The notes under the pieces: generated by a model
What the model was told of the DNA's origin: nothing
The model's database searches: none
Seen by the model: only the letters and a program-made list of their open reading frames with translations
Assembly (NCBI RefSeq): GCF_019799905.1
Contig: NZ_JABGCI010000001.1
Coordinates: forward strand, 1,054,001 to 1,118,000
Direction of reading: 5' to 3'
Length of the DNA: 64,000 nucleotides
Origin: Trujillonella endophytica
GTDB taxonomy: Bacteria; Actinomycetota; Actinomycetes; Mycobacteriales; Geodermatophilaceae
Program-made: the position numbers and the translations under genes
Shown here: positions 17,341 to 26,900 of the stretch, piece by piece
Numbering within the stretch: the stretch's first letter is position 1
How the letters are laid out: every line of letters starts with the position of its first letter

Positions 17341-18447
17341 GTGGCAGCACCGCCGGCCGGCGGCCGCTCCGGGAGTCGACCGCCCGGCGCCGACGACGCC
17401 GACCGCCGTTCGCCGCGGGTGCCACCCCCCGCCGGCCGCCGTCCACCGCCGCCCCGCCCGGCGGCGCCCGCCCGTCCCGCGGCGTCCCGGCCGCGGGTCC
17501 CGGCCGACGACCGCTCCGCGGCCGAGCGCCGCGTCGTCGAGCGCCCGGGGCCCCCGCACCGCGCCGGCGAGCGCCCCGCGGGCCCGTCCGCCGGCGGGGA
17601 GCCCGCCCGCGCGTCGTCCTCCCGGCGGACCGGCCCGCCGCCCGGGCGCCTGCGCCGGTTCGTCCGCCGGTACGGGTGGCGGGCCTACGCGATCCCGCTC
17701 CTCACCGTCGCGACCCTGCTCACCCTCGTCGACCTCACCCGGCAGGGCGCACCCCCGGAGCAGGCTGCGGCCGGCCCGTCCGTGACCGCCTCGACCTCGC
17801 CCGCGCGGACCGCCGGCGCGGCCGTCGGCCCGGGGACCCCGACCCCCACCGGCCCGGCCGAGGGGGAGGCCGCCCCCTCCTCCACGCCGTCCGCCGCCGC
17901 CGGCACCTACGTCGAGCGGGGGGAGGGCACGGTGACCGTCGTCCCCGGGTCGTCCCCGGTCTACGGCACGGGCCCGCTGCGGCGCTTCGTCGTCGAGGTG
18001 GAGAACGGGATCGCCGTCGACGGTCCGGGCTTCGCCGCCGCGGTCGAGGCCACCCTCGCCGACCCGCGCGGGTGGGGAGCCGGCGGGCGGATGTCGTTCC
18101 AGCGGGTGGGCGTCGAGGAGGCGGCCGCCGGCGAGTTCGACTTCAAGGTGTCCCTGATCAGCCCCGGCAACATGGAGACCTACTGCCCGGGCGTCGGCAC
18201 CGGTGGGTACACGTCCTGCCGGTACGGGGACCGGGCGGTCATCAACCTGGCCCGCTGGGAGACCGCCGTCCCCGACTACCAGGGCGACGTCGCCACCTAC
18301 CGCCTGTACGTCGTCAACCACGAGGTCGGGCACGCGCTCGGCAACGGGCACCAGCCCTGCCCGGGCGCGGGCCAGCTGGCGCCCGTCATGCAGCAGCAGA
18401 CGCTCGGCCTCGAGGGCTGCACCAAGAACGCCTGGCCGTATCCCTGA
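17341..18447 (+). CDS. DUF3152 domain protein (zinc-protease-like, membrane anchored)
   Basis: A 368-residue protein (Rv3207c position). A long Pro/Arg-rich cytoplasmic N-terminus precedes one TM helix at about residues 119-137 (RAYAIPLLTVATLLTLV). After a disordered linker comes the DUF3152 domain with FVVEVENGIAVDG and a metzincin-like NHEVGHALGNGH, whose HExxHxxxxxH spacing suggests a zinc-dependent peptidase facing outside. Start GTG 17341 follows GGAGGG 6 nt upstream; an in-frame GTG at 17278 is an alternative. Confidence 0.8.
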   Translation: MAAPPAGGRSGSRPPGADDADRRSPRVPPPAGRRPPPPRPAAPARPAASRPRVPADDRSAAERRVVERPGPPHRAGERPAGPSAGGEPARASSSRRTGPPPGRLRRFVRRYGWRAYAIPLLTVATLLTLVDLTRQGAPPEQAAAGPSVTASTSPARTAGAAVGPGTPTPTGPAEGEAAPSSTPSAAAGTYVERGEGTVTVVPGSSPVYGTGPLRRFVVEVENGIAVDGPGFAAAVEATLADPRGWGAGGRMSFQRVGVEEAAAGEFDFKVSLISPGNMETYCPGVGTGGYTSCRYGDRAVINLARWETAVPDYQGDVATYRLYVVNHEVGHALGNGHQPCPGAGQLAPVMQQQTLGLEGCTKNAWPYP

Positions 18448-18454
18448 GCCCGAT

Positions 18455-18477
18455 CCCCGGCCGGCCTGCGGCCGGGG
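18455..18477 (+). terminator. terminator after DUF3152 gene
   Basis: Perfect CCCCGGCCG / CGGCCGGGG stem with a 5-nt loop, 8 bases after the stop. Confidence 0.55.
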
Positions 18478-18571
18478 GCGCGGACGGCGGGAACAGGGAC
18501 CGGTGGCACGCTGTTCTCCACCCGAACGCCGGTCCCGGGAGGGACCGCTGTCCGCGACCTGAGGAGCAAGC

Positions 18572-19732
18572 GTGTCCCTGCCACCCCTGGTGGAGCCCGC
18601 CGCCGACCTGTCGATCGACGAGGTCCGCCGCTACAGCCGGCACCTGATCATCCCCGACGTCGGGATGGACGGGCAGAAGCGGCTCAAGAACGCGAAGGTG
18701 CTCGCCGTCGGCGCGGGCGGGCTCGGCTCGCCGGTGCTCATGTACCTGGCGGCCGCGGGCGTCGGCACCCTCGGCATCGTGGAGTTCGACGTCGTCGACG
18801 AGTCGAACCTGCAGCGGCAGATCATCCACGGGGCGTCCGACGTCGGCCGGTCCAAGGCCGAGAGCGCGCGGGACTCCATCAAGGAGATCAACCCCTACGT
18901 CGACGTCCGGCTGCACGAGACGCGTCTCGACAGCGAGAACGTCATGGAGATCTTCAGCCAGTACGACCTCATCGTCGACGGCACCGACAACTTCGCCACG
19001 CGCTACCTGGTCAACGACGCCTGCGTGCTGCTCGGCAAGCCCTACGTGTGGGGCTCGATCTACCGGTTCGACGGTCAGGTCTCGGTCTTCTGGAACGAGC
19101 ACGGGCCCAACTACCGCGACCTGTACCCGGTGCCGCCGCCGCCCGGCATGGTGCCCAGCTGCGCCGAGGGCGGCGTGCTCGGTGTCCTCTGCGCGACCAT
19201 CGGCGCCATCCAGGCCACCGAGGCCGTCAAGCTGATCACCGGCATCGGCGAGACGCTGCTCGGCCGGCTGATGGTCTACGACGCCCTGGAGATGACCTTC
19301 CGCACCATCAAGGTGCGCAAGGACCCCGAGGGTGAGCCCATCACCGGCCTCATCGACTACGAGACCTTCTGCGGGGTCGTCTCCACCGAGGCCCAGGAGG
19401 CCGCCGCGGGCGCGACGATCACCGTCGACGAGCTCAAGGACATGATGGACGCCGGCAAGGACTTCGAGCTGATCGACGTCCGGGAGCCCAACGAGTACGA
19501 GATCGTGTCGATCCCGGGCGCGAAGCTCATCCCCAAGGACGAGCTGCTCTCCGGCCGGGCCCTGTCGCAGCTGCCCCAGGACAAGCCGATCGTCCTGCAC
19601 TGCAAGACCGGCGTCCGCTCCGCCGAGGTGCTGGCCGCGATCAAGAACGCCGGGTTCAAGGACGCCGTCCACGTCCAGGGCGGCGTGACCGCCTGGGCGA
19701 CCCGCATCGACAAGGCGCTCCCGACCTACTAG
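18572..19732 (+). CDS. moeZ: adenylyltransferase/sulfurtransferase MoeZ
   Basis: A 386-residue two-domain protein. The N-terminal ThiF/E1 domain has the ATP-binding GAGGLGS at residues 48-54 and the adenylation region DGTDNFATRYLVND. The C-terminal rhodanese domain (about 285-386) has its persulfide Cys344 in LHCKTGVRS. It adenylates and thiocarboxylates small sulfur-carrier proteins for molybdopterin, CysO-dependent cysteine and thioamide pathways. GTG 18572 is preceded by GAGGAGC. The position matches Rv3206c. It is followed by a strong hairpin. Confidence 0.92.
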   Translation: MSLPPLVEPAADLSIDEVRRYSRHLIIPDVGMDGQKRLKNAKVLAVGAGGLGSPVLMYLAAAGVGTLGIVEFDVVDESNLQRQIIHGASDVGRSKAESARDSIKEINPYVDVRLHETRLDSENVMEIFSQYDLIVDGTDNFATRYLVNDACVLLGKPYVWGSIYRFDGQVSVFWNEHGPNYRDLYPVPPPPGMVPSCAEGGVLGVLCATIGAIQATEAVKLITGIGETLLGRLMVYDALEMTFRTIKVRKDPEGEPITGLIDYETFCGVVSTEAQEAAAGATITVDELKDMMDAGKDFELIDVREPNEYEIVSIPGAKLIPKDELLSGRALSQLPQDKPIVLHCKTGVRSAEVLAAIKNAGFKDAVHVQGGVTAWATRIDKALPTY

Positions 19733-19743
19733 GCCGCGCCGCA

Positions 19744-19783
19744 CGAGGGCCCGGTCTCCCCGCGAGGGGAGGCCGGGCCCTCG
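19744..19783 (+). terminator. terminator after moeZ
   Basis: CGAGGGCCCGG and CTCCCC pair with GGGGAG and CCGGGCCCTCG (17 bp, one mismatch), then TCGTG. Confidence 0.7.
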
Positions 19784-19817
19784 TCGTGTGTCGGGGCCCC
19801 GGGGTTGACTGGGCGAC

Positions 19818-20396
19818 GTGCCGAACGACGACGCCGCACTCCTCGAGCTCTTCCAGCGCGCGCAGAACGCCTTCACCGACCGCGTCGACGCCGTCGAGGC
19901 CGGGCAGTGGGACGCGAAGGCCATGCCCGGCTGGACCGTCGCCGACCTGGTCGCCCACCTCGTCGACGAGGCGCGCTGGATCCCCGGCCTGCTCGACGGC
20001 GACCCCGCCGATCTGGTCGAGCCTCGCTTCTCGCACGCGACCGGCGACTTGCTGGGGGACGATGCGCTCACCGCCTGGGAGACCGCCGCGGACGCCGCCC
20101 TGGCCGCGCTGGCCACCAGCGACCTGGCCGGCACCGTCCACCTGTCCCGCGGTCCGACGCCGGTCCGCGAGTACCTCGAGGAGCTCACCGCCGACCTCGT
20201 CGTCCACGGGTGGGACCTCGCCCGGGCCACCGGCGGGGACGAGCGGATCGACCCCGCGCTGCTGCGCGCCGCGGCCGTGCTCGCCGACCGGCTGCCGCCC
20301 GACGGCGTGCCCGGGCTGTTCGACCCGCCGGTCGAGCTGCCGGACGGCGCACCGGAACAGGCACGGGTGCTGGCGCGGTACGGCCGCCGGGCCTGA
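19818..20396 (+). CDS. DinB-like / mycothiol-dependent maleylpyruvate isomerase family protein
   Basis: A 192-residue four-helix DinB-fold protein of the TIGR03086/MDMPI type. The metal-ligand histidines are in LVAHLVDEARW (residues about 48-58) and LVVHGWDLARA (about 135-145), a spacing that binds a divalent metal and, in family members, mycothiol. It replaces Rv3205c of the mycobacterial block at this position. The specific thiol reaction is unknown. It starts at GTG 19818, 5 bases before the ATL gene (same strand). Confidence 0.75.
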   Translation: MPNDDAALLELFQRAQNAFTDRVDAVEAGQWDAKAMPGWTVADLVAHLVDEARWIPGLLDGDPADLVEPRFSHATGDLLGDDALTAWETAADAALAALATSDLAGTVHLSRGPTPVREYLEELTADLVVHGWDLARATGGDERIDPALLRAAAVLADRLPPDGVPGLFDPPVELPDGAPEQARVLARYGRRA

Positions 20397-20401
20397 CGGA
20401 G

Positions 20402-20698
20402 GTGGAGCGGCAGGACCCCGCCGACGTCGACGAGGCGGTGTACGACGCGGTCGAGGACATCCCGTCCGGCCGGGTCAGCACCTACGGCGCGATCGGCCGG
20501 CTGGTCGGCGTCGGCCCCCGGCGGGTGGCTCGGGCGCTGGCCCAGGGCGGGGGAGCGGTGCCCTGGTACCGGGTGGTCCGCGCGGACGGCACGGCGGCGG
20601 AGCCGGTGCGCGCCCGCCAGCTCGAACTGCTGGCCGGGGAGGGCGTGCCGGTGCGCAACGGCCGCGTCGACCTGCACACGGTGGGCTGGCCGGACTGA
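20402..20698 (+). CDS. alkyltransferase-like protein (ATL)
   Basis: A 98-residue protein with the MGMT DNA-binding fold: IPSGRVSTYGAIGRLVG is the helix-turn-helix. At the active site the methyl-acceptor Cys of PCHRV is replaced by Trp55 (PWYRVV), so it cannot transfer alkyl groups. Such ATL proteins bind O6-alkylguanine and flag it for nucleotide excision repair. It matches Rv3204 in position. The GTG 20402 start lies 5 bases after the DinB-like stop with only a weak GGAGG context. Confidence 0.85.
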   Translation: MERQDPADVDEAVYDAVEDIPSGRVSTYGAIGRLVGVGPRRVARALAQGGGAVPWYRVVRADGTAAEPVRARQLELLAGEGVPVRNGRVDLHTVGWPD

Positions 20699-20789
20699 CC
20701 CGCCGTCGTCCCGGGGTCTGACAGCGGGGCGACCATGATCGTCCTCCGGGCCGACGCGGCGGGGTGGCCTGCGGCGATGGACTACCGGC

Positions 20790-21545
20790 ATGCACACGAC
20801 CCTCGACCGGCCGCTCGCCGTGCCCCCGCGTCCCCGTCCGCGAGGAGGCCGTGTGCTGCGCCGGGTCGCGGCCGCGGGGCTGGTGGGGCTGCTGCTCGCC
20901 CTGCTCCTCGCGGCCGCGGCCTGGCTGGCCACCCCGGGCGTCGGTGACGCCCGCGAGCGGGTGGACGCGCTCCTGGCCGGCCACGGCGCGCCGGCGCTGC
21001 AGGGCGAGCTCCCGGAGCGGGCCACCCTCGCCGTGCTCGCCACCGAGGACAGCCGGTTCGCCGACCACGTCGGGGTGGACTGGCGCGGCGCGCTGCGCGC
21101 CCCGTGGGGCGTGGTGACCGGCGTGGACCAGGGCGGCTCGACGCTGGACCAGCAGCTGGCCAAGAACCTCTACGAGGACGGCGCCGCCGACCCGCTGGCC
21201 CGCCTGCGGTCCGTCGTCCTCGCGGTGAAGCTCGACGCGCACTGGAGCAAGGAGGAGCTGCTGCGGATGTACCTGGACATGGCCTACTTCGGGCACGGCT
21301 TCCACGGCGTCACCGCGGCGAGCGAGGGCTACTTCGGGCTGGCACCGGACCAGCTGTCGTGGTCGCAGGCGAGCCTGCTGGCCGGCCTGCTCCAGGCACC
21401 CAGCGCCTACGACCCGCTGCAGCACCCCGAGCGGGCGGCCGCGCGCCAGGAGCACGTGCTCGACCGGCTGGTCGACGTCGGCACCCTGACCCGCGCGGAG
21501 GCCGACGAGGTGGCCGACGCGTCGTGGGAGCTGGTCAGCGGCTGA
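20790..21545 (+). CDS. monofunctional peptidoglycan transglycosylase (GT51)
   Basis: A 251-residue GT51 enzyme with a single N-terminal TM helix (residues about 26-48). The catalytic Glu86 lies in LATEDSRFADHVG, followed by GGSTLDQQLAKNLY, then the second Glu/Arg-rich region KEELLRMYLDMAYFGHG and SLLAGLLQAPSAYDP. It polymerises lipid II into glycan chains without a transpeptidase domain, at the outer membrane face. The 3' end overlaps the convergent AraC gene by 11 bases. Confidence 0.88.
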   Translation: MHTTLDRPLAVPPRPRPRGGRVLRRVAAAGLVGLLLALLLAAAAWLATPGVGDARERVDALLAGHGAPALQGELPERATLAVLATEDSRFADHVGVDWRGALRAPWGVVTGVDQGGSTLDQQLAKNLYEDGAADPLARLRSVVLAVKLDAHWSKEELLRMYLDMAYFGHGFHGVTAASEGYFGLAPDQLSWSQASLLAGLLQAPSAYDPLQHPERAAARQEHVLDRLVDVGTLTRAEADEVADASWELVSG

Positions 21546-22470
21546 GCCGCTCCCGGTGCTCCCGGGGGCTGACCCCGTGGACGCGGGTGAACGCCGTGCT
21601 CAGCGCGAACGGGCTGGCGTACCCGACCCGCCGGGCGACCGCGCCCACCGTGGCCCCCGGTTCCCGCAGCAGGTCGGCCGCGAGCGCGAGCCGCGCGGAG
21701 GTCAGGTGGGCCATCGGGGGCTCGCCCACCAGGCCGGTGAAGCGTCGCGCGAAGGTGGCCCGGGAGACGCCGGCGAGCGCGGCCAGGCCGGCGACGGTCC
21801 ACGGGCGGGCGGGGTCGGCCTGCAGGGCGCGCAGCGCGGGACCGACCACCGGATCGGCCGAGGCGCGGTACCAGCCGGGGGGATCGCCGTCCGGCCGGGC
21901 GAACCAGGCGCGGACCGTCGACACGAGGACGAGGTCGAGGAGGCGGTCGAGGACCGCGCCCTGGCCCGGCCCGTCCCGCGCCACCTCGCGGGCCAGCCAG
22001 CCGAGCACCGGCTCCTCGAGGGAGTCCGCGGGCTGGACCAGCAGGGCCGGGAGGGCGGCCAGCATCCGCCGGCTCACCTCGCCGTCCACCTGGTAGGTGC
22101 CGGTGAGCAGGACGTCGCGGCCGGACGGGTCGTTGCCCCACGTGCGGACGCCGAGGTCGCTCATCCCGGGTGCGTCGTCGGAGACGGCGGTGCAGACCTG
22201 CCCCGGGCCGATCACGACCTGCGGCCGGGTCCCCGGCGCGTCGGCGACGGTGTAGGCGTCGGGCCCGCGCAGCACCGCGACGTCCCCGACGGTCAGCTCG
22301 GCGCCCGGGCCGCCGTCGCAGCGCACCGACGCCCGACCGCGCACCACGGCCACGAGCGTGAGCGGCGCGCGGTCCTCGATGCGCATGGCCCACGGCGGGG
22401 AGAGCACCGACCGGAGGACGAACGCGCCCCGCGCGCGGGGGCCGTCGAGGAGGCCGGCCAGGGGGTCCAT
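21535..22470 (-). CDS. AraC family regulator with cupin sensor
   Basis: About 311 residues: an N-terminal AraC-type cupin (AMRIEDRAPLTLVAVVRG and GDVAVLRGPDAYTV) and a C-terminal double HTH (WTVAGLAALAGVSRATFARRF, then VGAVARRVGYASPFALSTAF and HGVSPREHRERL). ATG 22470 was chosen because homologues start at MDPLAGLL; an in-frame ATG at 22509 would leave only 34 bases to the divergent NmrA gene. It probably controls the adjacent NmrA/DUF1772 operon (inference from layout). Confidence 0.85.
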   Translation of the reverse strand: MDPLAGLLDGPRARGAFVLRSVLSPPWAMRIEDRAPLTLVAVVRGRASVRCDGGPGAELTVGDVAVLRGPDAYTVADAPGTRPQVVIGPGQVCTAVSDDAPGMSDLGVRTWGNDPSGRDVLLTGTYQVDGEVSRRMLAALPALLVQPADSLEEPVLGWLAREVARDGPGQGAVLDRLLDLVLVSTVRAWFARPDGDPPGWYRASADPVVGPALRALQADPARPWTVAGLAALAGVSRATFARRFTGLVGEPPMAHLTSARLALAADLLREPGATVGAVARRVGYASPFALSTAFTRVHGVSPREHRERLSR

Positions 22471-22543
22471 GCCGAGACGATCGCGTATGTCATCGGGCTT
22501 GTCGACCATGGTGCGTCTCGGAGGCTGCCGCTTGGCTGGTCCC

Positions 22544-23398
22544 ATGACATCGACAGCGCACCCCGTCCTCGTCCTCGGCGGCACCGGCAAGACCGGCCGC
22601 CGCGTCGCCGCCCGGCTCCGGAGCCGGGGCGTCCCCGTGCGGCTCGGCTCCCGCCGGGGGCAACCCCCGTTCGACTGGGCGGACCGCGGCACGTGGCCCG
22701 CCGCGGTCGACGGCGTCGCCGCGGTCTACCTGTGCCACGCCCCCGACCTCGCCGTCCCGGGCGCCGACGACGACGTCGCCGAGCTGACCCGGCTGGCCGT
22801 CGCGGGCGGCGCGCGGCGGGTCGTGCTGCTCTCCGGGCGCGGCGAGCCCGAGGCGCAGGAGGCCGAGCGGCGGGTGCGGGCCGTCGCGGAGGCGGCCGGT
22901 GCGGAGTGGGCCGTCGTCCGGGCCGCCTGGTTCGTGCAGAACCTGACCGAGGGGGCGTTCCGCGACGCCGTGTCCGGCGGGGTGCTGGCGCTGCCGGCCG
23001 GGGAGGTCCCGGAGCCCTTCGTCGACGCCGACGACGTGGCCGACGTCGCGGTGGCCGCGCTCACCGGCGACTGCCCCGCCGGCCGGGTGTACGAGGTGAC
23101 CGGTCCGAGGTCGCTGACCTTCGCCGAGCTGGCCACGGAGGTCACCGCCGCGGGGCGGCCGGTCGGGTTCGTGCACGTGCCGGCCGCGGAGTGGGCGGCG
23201 GAGCTGCGGGCGGCCGGTGTCCCGGCCGACGAGGTCGGGCTGCTGACGTACCTGTTCGGCACCGTCCTCGACGGCCGCAACTCCGCACCCGGCGGCGGAG
23301 TGCAGGCCGCACTGGGCCGGTCGGCGACCGACGTGCGGGTCGCCCTGGCACGGGCGGTCGCCGACGGGGCCTGGGACGGCGCGGAGGTGACCCGGTGA
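22544..23398 (+). CDS. NAD(P)-binding NmrA/SDR-like protein
   Basis: A 284-residue atypical short-chain dehydrogenase. It has the nucleotide-binding Gly motif VLGGTGKTGRRVAARL at residues 10-25, RLGSRRGQPPFDW, VVLLSGRG, and a late NmrA region (VVRAAWFVQNLTEGAFRDAV). No classical Tyr-x3-Lys pair is evident, so it may be a redox sensor or an NADPH-dependent quinone reductase. It is coupled by a 4-base GTGA overlap to the DUF1772 gene and divergent from the AraC regulator. Confidence 0.82.
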   Translation: MTSTAHPVLVLGGTGKTGRRVAARLRSRGVPVRLGSRRGQPPFDWADRGTWPAAVDGVAAVYLCHAPDLAVPGADDDVAELTRLAVAGGARRVVLLSGRGEPEAQEAERRVRAVAEAAGAEWAVVRAAWFVQNLTEGAFRDAVSGGVLALPAGEVPEPFVDADDVADVAVAALTGDCPAGRVYEVTGPRSLTFAELATEVTAAGRPVGFVHVPAAEWAAELRAAGVPADEVGLLTYLFGTVLDGRNSAPGGGVQAALGRSATDVRVALARAVADGAWDGAEVTR

Positions 23399-23871
23399 CC
23401 GGCGCGGCCGTCGTCGTCCCGGCGGCCGTGGGCAGCGGGCTGGTGGCCGGCGTCTTCTACGGCTTCTCCGGGTTCGTGATGCGGGCGCTGAGCGGACTGC
23501 CGCCGGCCACGGGCGCGGCGGCGATGCGGGCGGTGAACGTCGCGGCGGTCCGGCCGCCGCTGATGACGGCGCTGTTCGGCACCGCCCTGCTGGACGGCGT
23601 CGCCGCGGCCGGCGTGCTGACCGGTGGGCCGGTGGACCGGTCGGGTGCGCTCGTCCTGGCCGGCGCCGGCGCGTACCTGGCCGGCGTCGTCGGCGTCACC
23701 GTCGCCGCCAACGTGCCCCTCAACGACCGGCTCGCGGCCGCCGCGCCGGGCAGCCCGGCGGAGGCAGCGGTGTGGGCCGGCTACACCCGGCGGTGGACGA
23801 GGTGGAACACCGTCCGCACGGTGGCCGGGGCGGTCGCCGCGGCCGCGCTCGCCGGGTCGCTCGCCGCGTGA
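23395..23871 (+). CDS. DUF1772 (anthrone oxygenase-like) membrane protein
   Basis: A 158-residue protein with four membrane helices. It opens with GSGLVAGVFYGFSGFVMRAL, has a middle MTALFGTALLDGVAAAG, then TVAANVPLNDRL and a C-terminal WTRWNTVRTVAGAVAAAAL. The NVPLND and W..WN..R signatures are those of DUF1772, which includes fungal anthrone oxygenases. Function in bacteria is unproven. Start GTG 23395 overlaps the NmrA stop. With the AraC regulator it forms a small regulated cassette. Confidence 0.8.
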   Translation: MTGAAVVVPAAVGSGLVAGVFYGFSGFVMRALSGLPPATGAAAMRAVNVAAVRPPLMTALFGTALLDGVAAAGVLTGGPVDRSGALVLAGAGAYLAGVVGVTVAANVPLNDRLAAAAPGSPAEAAVWAGYTRRWTRWNTVRTVAGAVAAAALAGSLAA

Positions 23872-23925
23872 CGCGCCCGCCCGCCGGACCGCAGGAGTGT
23901 CGGACCCGCGTGCTTCCATCGGGGG

Positions 23926-26900
23926 GTGGCAGTTCGGGGGGAGGCCGAGCCGGTCTACCGGCTCGTGCAGCAGGAGGCGGCGCCGTCGGTCCGGCCGCGG
24001 CTGGACCCGACGCAGCAGGCGGTCGTCGACCACGCCGGGGGTCCGCTGCTGGTGCTCGCCGGCCCCGGCACGGGGAAGACGACGACGATCGTCGAGGCGG
24101 TCGCCGCCCGCATCGACCGGGGCGTCGACCCCGAGCAGATCCTGGTCCTGACCTTCAGCCGCAAGGCCGCCGCCGAGCTGCGCAGCCGGATCACCGCCCG
24201 GGTGGCCCGCACCATCCGCGAGCCGCTGGCCCGGACCTTCCACTCCTACGCCTACGGGGTGCTGCGCCGGGCGGCGCTGCTGCGCGGCGAGGCACCGCCG
24301 CGGCTGCTGACCGCCGCCGAGCAGGACGCCGTCGTCGCCGAGCTGCTGCGCGGTGACCTCGCCGAGGAGGGCGCGGTCCGCTGGCCGGAGTCGCTCACCC
24401 CGGCGCTGACCACCGCGGGGTTCCGCACCGAGCTGCGCGAGCTGCTGCTGCGCGCGACCGAGCGGGGGATCGGCGCCGACGTGCTGGAGGCGTGGGGCCG
24501 CGAGCTCGGCCACGACGCGTGGGTGCACGCGGCCGCGTTCCAGGAGCAGTACGAGGCGGTCACCGCGTTCTCCACCGCCGGCCGCGGTGACGCCTCCGGG
24601 TACGACCCGGCCGAGCTCGTGCGAGCCGCCATCGCCGAGCTGGCGGGCGACCCGGAGCTCCTGCGCCAGGAGCGCGAGCGCGCCCGCTGGCTGTTCGTCG
24701 ACGAGTACCAGGACACCGACCCCGCGCAGGTCGAGCTGCTCGAGCTGCTCGCCGGCGGCGGGGGCGACTTGGTCGTCGTCGGCGACCCGGACCAGGCCAT
24801 CTACGCGTTCCGCGGTGCCGAGCCCCGGGGCATCGTCGAGTTCCCCGAGCGCTTCCGGCACGCAGACGGCCGGCCCGCCGACCGGCGCTCGCTGGGGGTG
24901 TGCCGCCGCTCGGGTGCCGAGCTGCTGGCGATCAGCCGGCGGGTCGCCGACGGGCTGCCCGGCCCGTGGGAGCACCGCCGGCTGGCGGCGGTCGAGGGCG
25001 CCGGGGCCGGCACCGCCGAGGTGCACGTCTTCGGGTCGACGGCGATCGAGGCCGCCTACGTCGCCGACACCCTGCGCCGGGCCCACCTGCTCGACGGCGT
25101 CGCCTGGTCGGAGATGGCCGTCGTGGTGCGGACGGCGCTCGCGCTGGGTCCGCTGCGCCGCGCGCTGACCTCGGCCGGGGTGCCGGTCGCGGTCTCCGCC
25201 GACGACCTCCCGCTGCACGCGCAGCCGGCGGTGGCGCCCTTCCTCGGGGTGCTCAGCGTGCTGCTGCCCCGGCCGGGCGGCGCCGCGGACGAGCTCCCGC
25301 TCGACGAGCCCGCCGCCGAGGCGCTCCTCGCCTCGCCGCTGGGAGGGGCCACGGTGCTCGACCTGCGCCGGCTGCGCCGGGCGGTGCGCATCGCCCTGGC
25401 CCGGCAGGGGATCGACGCCGCCGAGCGGGGTGCGCCGCTGGCCACGGTGCTCACCGACGAGTTCCTGCTGGCCGAGCTGCCCGAGCACGTCGCGCGGCCG
25501 GCCGCCCGGGTCTCCGGGGTGCTGGGGGCGGGCCGCGCCGCCCTGGCCACCGGCGGCACCGCGGAGGACGTGCTGTGGGCGATGTGGCAGCGCAGCGGCC
25601 TCGCCGGCACGTGGTCCCGGGCCAGCGCCGCCGGAGGGGCCGCCGGCGCCGGCGCCGACCGTGACCTGGACGCGGTCGTCGCGCTGTTCGACGCCGCCGC
25701 GGGCTTCGTCGACCGGCTGCCCTCGGCGGACGTGCGGGCCTTCGTCGAGCACCTCGCCGCGCAGGAGCTGCCCGGCGACACCGGCGCCGCCCGGGCGGCC
25801 ACCGACGCCGTGCGCGTCCTCACCGCGCACGCCAGCAAGGGGCTGGAGTGGGACGTCGTCTGCGTCGCCGGCGTGCAGGAGGGGCTGTGGCCCGACCTGC
25901 GCGACCGCGGCTCGCTGCTGGGCACCGAGCAGCTGGTGGAGCGGGCCGCCGGAATCGACGGCACGTCCGTCGACCGGCGGACGCTGGCGCTGGCCGAGGA
26001 GCGGCGGCTGTTCTACGTCGCCTGCACCCGCGCCCGCCGCCGGCTGGTGGTCACCGCCGTCGAGGGTGCGCTCGACGGCGCCGACGCGGGCGCGACCGCC
26101 TCGCGCTTCCTCGACCTCGTGGCCACGCCGCCCGAGGACGGCCGCCCGCTGACCCCGCTGCCCCGGTCGCTCACGCTGCCGGCGCTGGTCGCCGAGCTGC
26201 GCCGGGCGGTCACCGACCCGCACACCCCGCCGGCCCGCCGCTCGACCGCCGCCGCGGTGCTGCGCCGGCTCGCCGACGAGGGCGTGCCCGGGGCCTCGCC
26301 GCGGGACTGGTGGGGACTCGCGCCGCTGTCCGACGACGCGCCGCTGGTGCCCGAGGAGCTGACCGTGCGGGTCCGCCCCTCGGCCATCGAGACCTTCCAG
26401 CGCTGCCCGCTGCGCTGGGTGCTCGGCGCGGTGGGCGCGGAGGCCTCGCCCGACGCCACCCGCACGGTCGGGTCCGCGGTGCACGCGGTGGCGCAGCGGG
26501 TGGCCGACGGCCTGCCGCCGGCCGAGGCGGTGCCGGCGCTGGCGGCCGAGCTGGACCTGCTCGACCTCGGGCCCGGGTGGTCCGACCAGCGGCAGCGGGT
26601 GGCCGCGCACGAGATGCTCGACCGGTTCCTGCACTGGCACGCCGCCAACCGCCGCGAGCTGCTGGCCGCCGAGGCCGACTTCGACGTCGTCCTGGGCCGG
26701 GCCCGCATCCGCGGCCAGGTCGACCGCCTCGAGCGCGATGCCGAGGGGCGGCTGGTCGTCGTCGACCTCAAGACCGGCAAGAGCGCGCCCCGGGAGATCG
26801 AGACCCACGGCCAGCTCGCCGCTTACCAGGTCGCGATCGCCGCCGGGGCCTTCGGCGAGCACGGCAGCGACCCGGGCGGCGCGGCCCTGCTGCAGGTGGG

